A stretch of 64,000 nt of DNA from Actinomadura sp. NBRC 104412 (GTDB lineage Bacteria > Actinomycetota > Actinomycetes > Streptosporangiales > Streptosporangiaceae). Numbering within the stretch: the stretch's first letter is position 1; each line of letters opens with the position of its first letter. This document shows, in pieces, positions 61,896 to 64,000 of the stretch. A program made the translations under genes and the position numbers. The notes under the pieces are model-generated. The model saw only the letters and a program-made list of their open reading frames with translations, was not told the origin of the DNA and made no database searches. The DNA is taken from positions 62,001-126,000 of the forward strand of contig NZ_BSTM01000021.1 of NCBI RefSeq assembly GCF_030269515.1, in the 5' to 3' direction.

Positions 61896-64000
61896 GGAGC
61901 CGGACGGTGCCGCGTCCCGCGTCCACCCGGACACGGTCGCCGGTACGCAGCCGCATCGTGGCGTTGCCGCAGCCCACGACCGCCGGGACGGCCAGCTCAC
62001 GGGCCACGATCGCGGCCGGTGACAGGGGCGCGCCGGCATCGGTGACGACCGCCGCCGCGACCGGGAACAGCGGCGTCCACCCGATGTTCGCCGCCGACGT
62101 GACCAGCACCTCGCCGGGCCGCAGCTCCCCGCCGTGCTCGGGGGCGTCGAGGACCCGGACCGTCCCCTCCACGACCGCGGCCACCCCGGGGAAGCCGCTG
62201 ATCGAGGCGTCCTCGGGTTCCCGCGTCCCGTATCCGGCCAGCGGATCGGTCGCGTCGAAGAGATCGGTGCGGCGCATCCGGGCGCCGGCCCAGGCGACCG
62301 GCTCGAACGGCCCCCTGATCAGCACCGGGTACGGGGCGAGCGCGCGGTAGCGATCGTAGGTGCGCCGCCGGACCGCGACCCTCTCCAACGGGCGGGCGTC
62401 CCCGTCCAGCACGGCCAGGATCTCGTCGATGGTCAGGTAGAACAGGTCGTCGCGGCGGCCGGTGAGCTCACCGGCCCGCAGCACGAACGCCCTGATCACC
62501 GCGTACACGCGCATGACCTCCGAGCGGGCCGCGTCGCGCTCGTAGGCCGCCCGCGCCCAGCGCCCGACACGGCGCCGCACGCTCGCCACCCTCCCCGGAT
62601 GGCGTGCGCGGAACCGCCGCCAGGCCGCGCGGCCCGCCTCCCGCTGCCGTCCCACCAGTTCCACCGCGTCATGGCCGGACGCCGAGTTCTCGGGGAAGTG
62701 CACGCCCTCCGGCTCCTCGGCCGGGCGGGGCGCGGAGATCTCGAACTCGTGCGCGCCGCGATGCCCCCATTCCCGCAGGTAGGTCGCCCTGTCGATCTCG
62801 CCGCGGGCCAGCTCGGCCAGCCCGATGACCGGGCCGAGACCCGCCGGCACGGGGCCGCCCGGCCTCCCGAGGCCGGTGAGCATCGCGTCGGCGTCCGCCT
62901 CGCCCGCCAGCCGGGCCAGCTCGCGCCGCAGCATGATCAGGGAGGGTGCGCGCCGGCGGCGGGCGGCGCCCAGCATGTGGCACGCCTCGCGGAAGAACGG
63001 CAGCAGCGCCCGCCCCCACAGGTGCAGCAGCGCGCCCGGATCGGTCTCCGCCTGGATCCGGTCGCGCAGCGCCTCGCACCGTCCCGGCGAGGACGCCAGG
63101 AAGTCGGGCAGCCGCCTGCCGTCCGCGCGGGCCTTCAGCCTGGCCTTGGCGGCGACCGGCAGCAGCCACCGGGCGACCTCCGCCTTCGACACCGGCAGCG
63201 GCGGGATCCTCACCTCGGGCGGCACCCTGCCGAAGACCTGTTCGAGGCCCGCCCTGCCCGCCCGTTTCCCCGTTCCGAGCACGCGGGCGAAGGCGTTGGC
63301 CACGCTCAGGTTCATGTAGAGGCGGCCGCCGATGTTGCCGTACGCGCGGACTTCCGGGAACCCTGGGACCGTGGACGCCGGCATCGTCTCGTGCATGTAC
63401 ATCTGCACCAATGACCAGGTGCAGGGCGTCATCACGTCCGGGACGGCCTCGCCCATGTTGGCGCTCGTCCACAGGTAGTCACCGGACAGGCTGTCGTTCC
63501 ACTCCTCGGTGTCCTCCTGCCCGCCGTCGTCCTCCAGGGGACGCACCTGGAGGACGAACGGGTTGCCGTCGTGCAGGGCCCACTCGATCATCAGCGGCCG
63601 CCCGTACAGCGCCTCGATCCGTTCGCCCAGCCGCGCCAGCGCCGCCGCCTGGTCGTCGCCGAGGACGGGCAGGGTCCGCCACCGGTCCGGCACGGGCTCC
63701 TCCTGCGTGCCGCCCTCGCCCGGCGTCCTGCGCGGGATGGTCATCGTCGCCTTGTCGGCGGTCCGCCGTTCCAGGACGGTCCCGGTGCCCTTCTCCAGAA
63801 CGAGGGCGTCCGGTGTGACCCGTCCCGTGATGACGGGCTCCCCCAGGCCCCACGCCGCGTTCAGCAGGATCCGGCCGGGGCTCGCCGTGGTGGTGACCAT
63901 GGTGCCGGACGCCTCCGCGGACACCAGGCATTGGACGAGCACCGCCAGCGTGGCCTCGGCGTGGTCGATGCCGTTGCGGACGCGGTGCTCGATGGCGGGC
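61816..64000 (-). CDS. PEP/pyruvate-binding and mobile-domain enzyme (PEP synthase/rifampin phosphotransferase-like), N-terminus off right edge
   Basis: The visible 728 residues open inside the ATP-binding domain (AVLVQCLVSAEASGTMVTT, then GRILLNAAWGLGEPVITGRVTPDA and MIEWALHDGNPFVLQVRPL). A long helical middle follows, and the C-terminal swivelling domain reads VVTDAGAPLSPAAIVARELAVPAVVGCGNATMRLRTGDRVRVDAGRGTVRLL. In active relatives the phospho-carrying His is in S-H-A-A; here the codons give S-P-A-A, so the His is absent. It may be a degenerate or differently acting member. The start lies beyond 64000. The 3' end overlaps the methyltransferase-like gene by 80 bp. Confidence 0.82.
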   Translation of the reverse strand, partial: PAIEHRVRNGIDHAEATLAVLVQCLVSAEASGTMVTTTASPGRILLNAAWGLGEPVITGRVTPDALVLEKGTGTVLERRTADKATMTIPRRTPGEGGTQEEPVPDRWRTLPVLGDDQAAALARLGERIEALYGRPLMIEWALHDGNPFVLQVRPLEDDGGQEDTEEWNDSLSGDYLWTSANMGEAVPDVMTPCTWSLVQMYMHETMPASTVPGFPEVRAYGNIGGRLYMNLSVANAFARVLGTGKRAGRAGLEQVFGRVPPEVRIPPLPVSKAEVARWLLPVAAKARLKARADGRRLPDFLASSPGRCEALRDRIQAETDPGALLHLWGRALLPFFREACHMLGAARRRRAPSLIMLRRELARLAGEADADAMLTGLGRPGGPVPAGLGPVIGLAELARGEIDRATYLREWGHRGAHEFEISAPRPAEEPEGVHFPENSASGHDAVELVGRQREAGRAAWRRFRARHPGRVASVRRRVGRWARAAYERDAARSEVMRVYAVIRAFVLRAGELTGRRDDLFYLTIDEILAVLDGDARPLERVAVRRRTYDRYRALAPYPVLIRGPFEPVAWAGARMRRTDLFDATDPLAGYGTREPEDASISGFPGVAAVVEGTVRVLDAPEHGGELRPGEVLVTSAANIGWTPLFPVAAAVVTDAGAPLSPAAIVARELAVPAVVGCGNATMRLRTGDRVRVDAGRGTVRLLTASGQDEDVGSGPEDLREPQPTREG

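Overview
The window is very GC-rich (about 70%), densely packed and full of GTG starts, ATGA/GTGA stop-start overlaps and leaderless genes (a TAnnnT box 6-8 bases before the start codon). Together with an HbhA/DUF2516 locus, MurT/GatD, mycothiol-type DinB proteins, and a Glf/GlfT galactofuran locus, this points to a filamentous actinobacterium. I infer the Streptosporangiales/Thermomonosporaceae neighbourhood, on general resemblance only. I found no rRNA, tRNA, CRISPR array, IS element or prophage.

Layout. 1-3.5 kb: end of an unknown Pro-rich gene, a lipoprotein sulfatase and a secreted GH43 glycosidase. 3.5-12.6 kb: a cell-surface galactan locus with two divergent operons. One is glf, a GlfT2-like polymerase and a Wzm/Wzt-type ABC exporter; the other is a sulfotransferase-like protein, a GlfT1-like GT2 and a GT-C membrane glycosyltransferase. 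12.7-20 kb: an unexplained cluster made of a membrane-anchored protein with a degenerate ATPase-like core, a HerA/VirB4-like ATPase, and two paralogous zinc-ribbon membrane proteins. This is the best candidate for an undescribed system. 20.4-22.3 kb: murT-gatD (lipid II amidation). 22.3-30 kb: TerC, DsrE, a tiny membrane peptide, nitrobindin, a probable structured RNA unit with a 12-codon ORF, Fur, YgfZ, dtd, a BKACE enzyme, and an MFS transporter flanked by two small membrane proteins.

30-36 kb: DUF2207 protein, zinc metallopeptidase, then XRE regulator-hbhA-DUF2516 (the order remembered for M. tuberculosis Rv0474-Rv0476), AlaX-type editing enzyme and a TetR/MMPL divergent pair. 38-43.9 kb: divergent HATPase / XRE-TPR regulator pair, pterin dehydratase, nitroreductase plus 2-oxoglutarate oxygenase, SGNH hydrolase and MarR. 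43.9-49.5 kb: NDH-2, a lipoprotein and cydAB, with a near-ideal BlaI-type operator between cydA and the blaI-M56 peptidase pair. This suggests that the terminal oxidase is under BlaI control. 49.5-54.3 kb: GH1 beta-glucosidase, two MFS transporters and a MarR regulator.

54.4-64 kb: trpS preceded by a textbook ribosome-mediated attenuator (leader peptide with Trp-Trp and competing hairpins). Then come a TetR/methyltransferase operon with a tandem palindromic operator, a DODA-type dioxygenase, a short-chain epimerase-like protein, a macrodomain protein, a universal stress protein, a TIGR03084-type protein, a methyltransferase-like protein carrying a 15-bp tandem repeat, and a PEP-utilising enzyme that runs off the right edge and lacks the expected phospho-histidine. 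All functions are read from motifs and family memory; no searches were run.
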